Both the position numbers and the translations under genes were made by a program. A stretch of 29,781 bases of DNA from contig JASFHF010000026.1 in assembly GCA_050123375.1 (NCBI GenBank), forward strand, positions 1-29,781, in the 5' to 3' direction. Every line of letters starts with the position of its first letter. Positions within the stretch are counted from its first letter, which is position 1. Under the pieces are notes generated by a model, which saw only the letters and a program-made list of their open reading frames with translations, was not told where the DNA came from and ran no database searches. Of this stretch, positions 29,708 to 29,781 are shown piece after piece. This DNA comes from JASFHF01 sp050123375. Lineage in GTDB: Bacteria; Pseudomonadota; Gammaproteobacteria; UBA12402.

Positions 29708-29781
29708 TCCGATTATAGAATAAACCATTGTGGTAAATTCTATCAATTATAGTAATGCTTAATTCTTATGATAAGATCTGA

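Noticed and set aside
29623..29781. Partial transposase gene at the window end
   Set aside because: No frame of useful length or transposase motif is visible; only the short direct repeats suggest an insertion-sequence end.

Overview
The window looks like chromosomal DNA of an AT-rich gammaproteobacterium, most likely from the Legionellales (Coxiella, Legionella, Berkiella or Rickettsiella relatives). Housekeeping blocks in gammaproteobacterial order support this: hldE-hldD-gmk-rpoZ-spoT and yibN-secB-gpsA. So do abundant small palindromic repeats and a signal-anchored protein of a type often seen in that order. The species cannot be fixed from sequence alone. No rRNA, tRNA, CRISPR array or intact transposase was seen, and no gap longer than 300 bases lacks a gene.

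Layout. Bases 1-840 hold the end of a very charged, lysine-rich protein, a small unknown gene and a possible truncated ORF. Bases 770-5740 (minus strand) hold three overlapping genes for a soluble NAD-linked formate dehydrogenase: a NuoE-like subunit, a NuoF/HydB-like subunit with extra ferredoxin domains, and a molybdopterin catalytic subunit with cysteine at the active site. The divergent promoter region (5741-5898) carries two near-perfect palindromes. Bases 5899-9524 hold an archaeal-type AAA ATPase, a cysteine synthase/cystathionine beta-synthase-like enzyme, a repeat cluster, dapF and an orphan HigA-like antitoxin behind a decayed toxin. A lipoprotein L,D-transpeptidase follows (9541-10071, minus).

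Bases 10246-15735 (plus) form the hldE-hldD-gmk-rpoZ-spoT operon: LPS heptose synthesis, GMP kinase, RNA polymerase omega and (p)ppGpp turnover. Miniature repeats sit between gmk and rpoZ and across the rpoZ stop codon.

Bases 15763-26490 (minus) are dominated by a conjugation-type (P-type, Trb-like) type IV secretion cluster. In transcription order it runs trbC-trbD-trbE-trbF-trbG-trbI-trbL-traF-trbB (VirB2-3-4-8-9-10-6, pilin peptidase, VirB11). An L,D-transpeptidase lies at its upstream end and a seven-repeat beta-propeller protein at its downstream end. TrbJ/VirB5, TrbH/VirB7, a lytic transglycosylase, the coupling protein and a relaxase are all absent here. The cluster sits between core genes, so it may be chromosomally fixed.

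Bases 26660-28748 (plus) are yibN-secB-gpsA. A palindromic repeat lies where many relatives carry grxC. The window ends with a small XRE regulator, a RelBE-like toxin-antitoxin pair with its promoter/operator, and a short tandem repeat that may be an insertion-sequence remnant.
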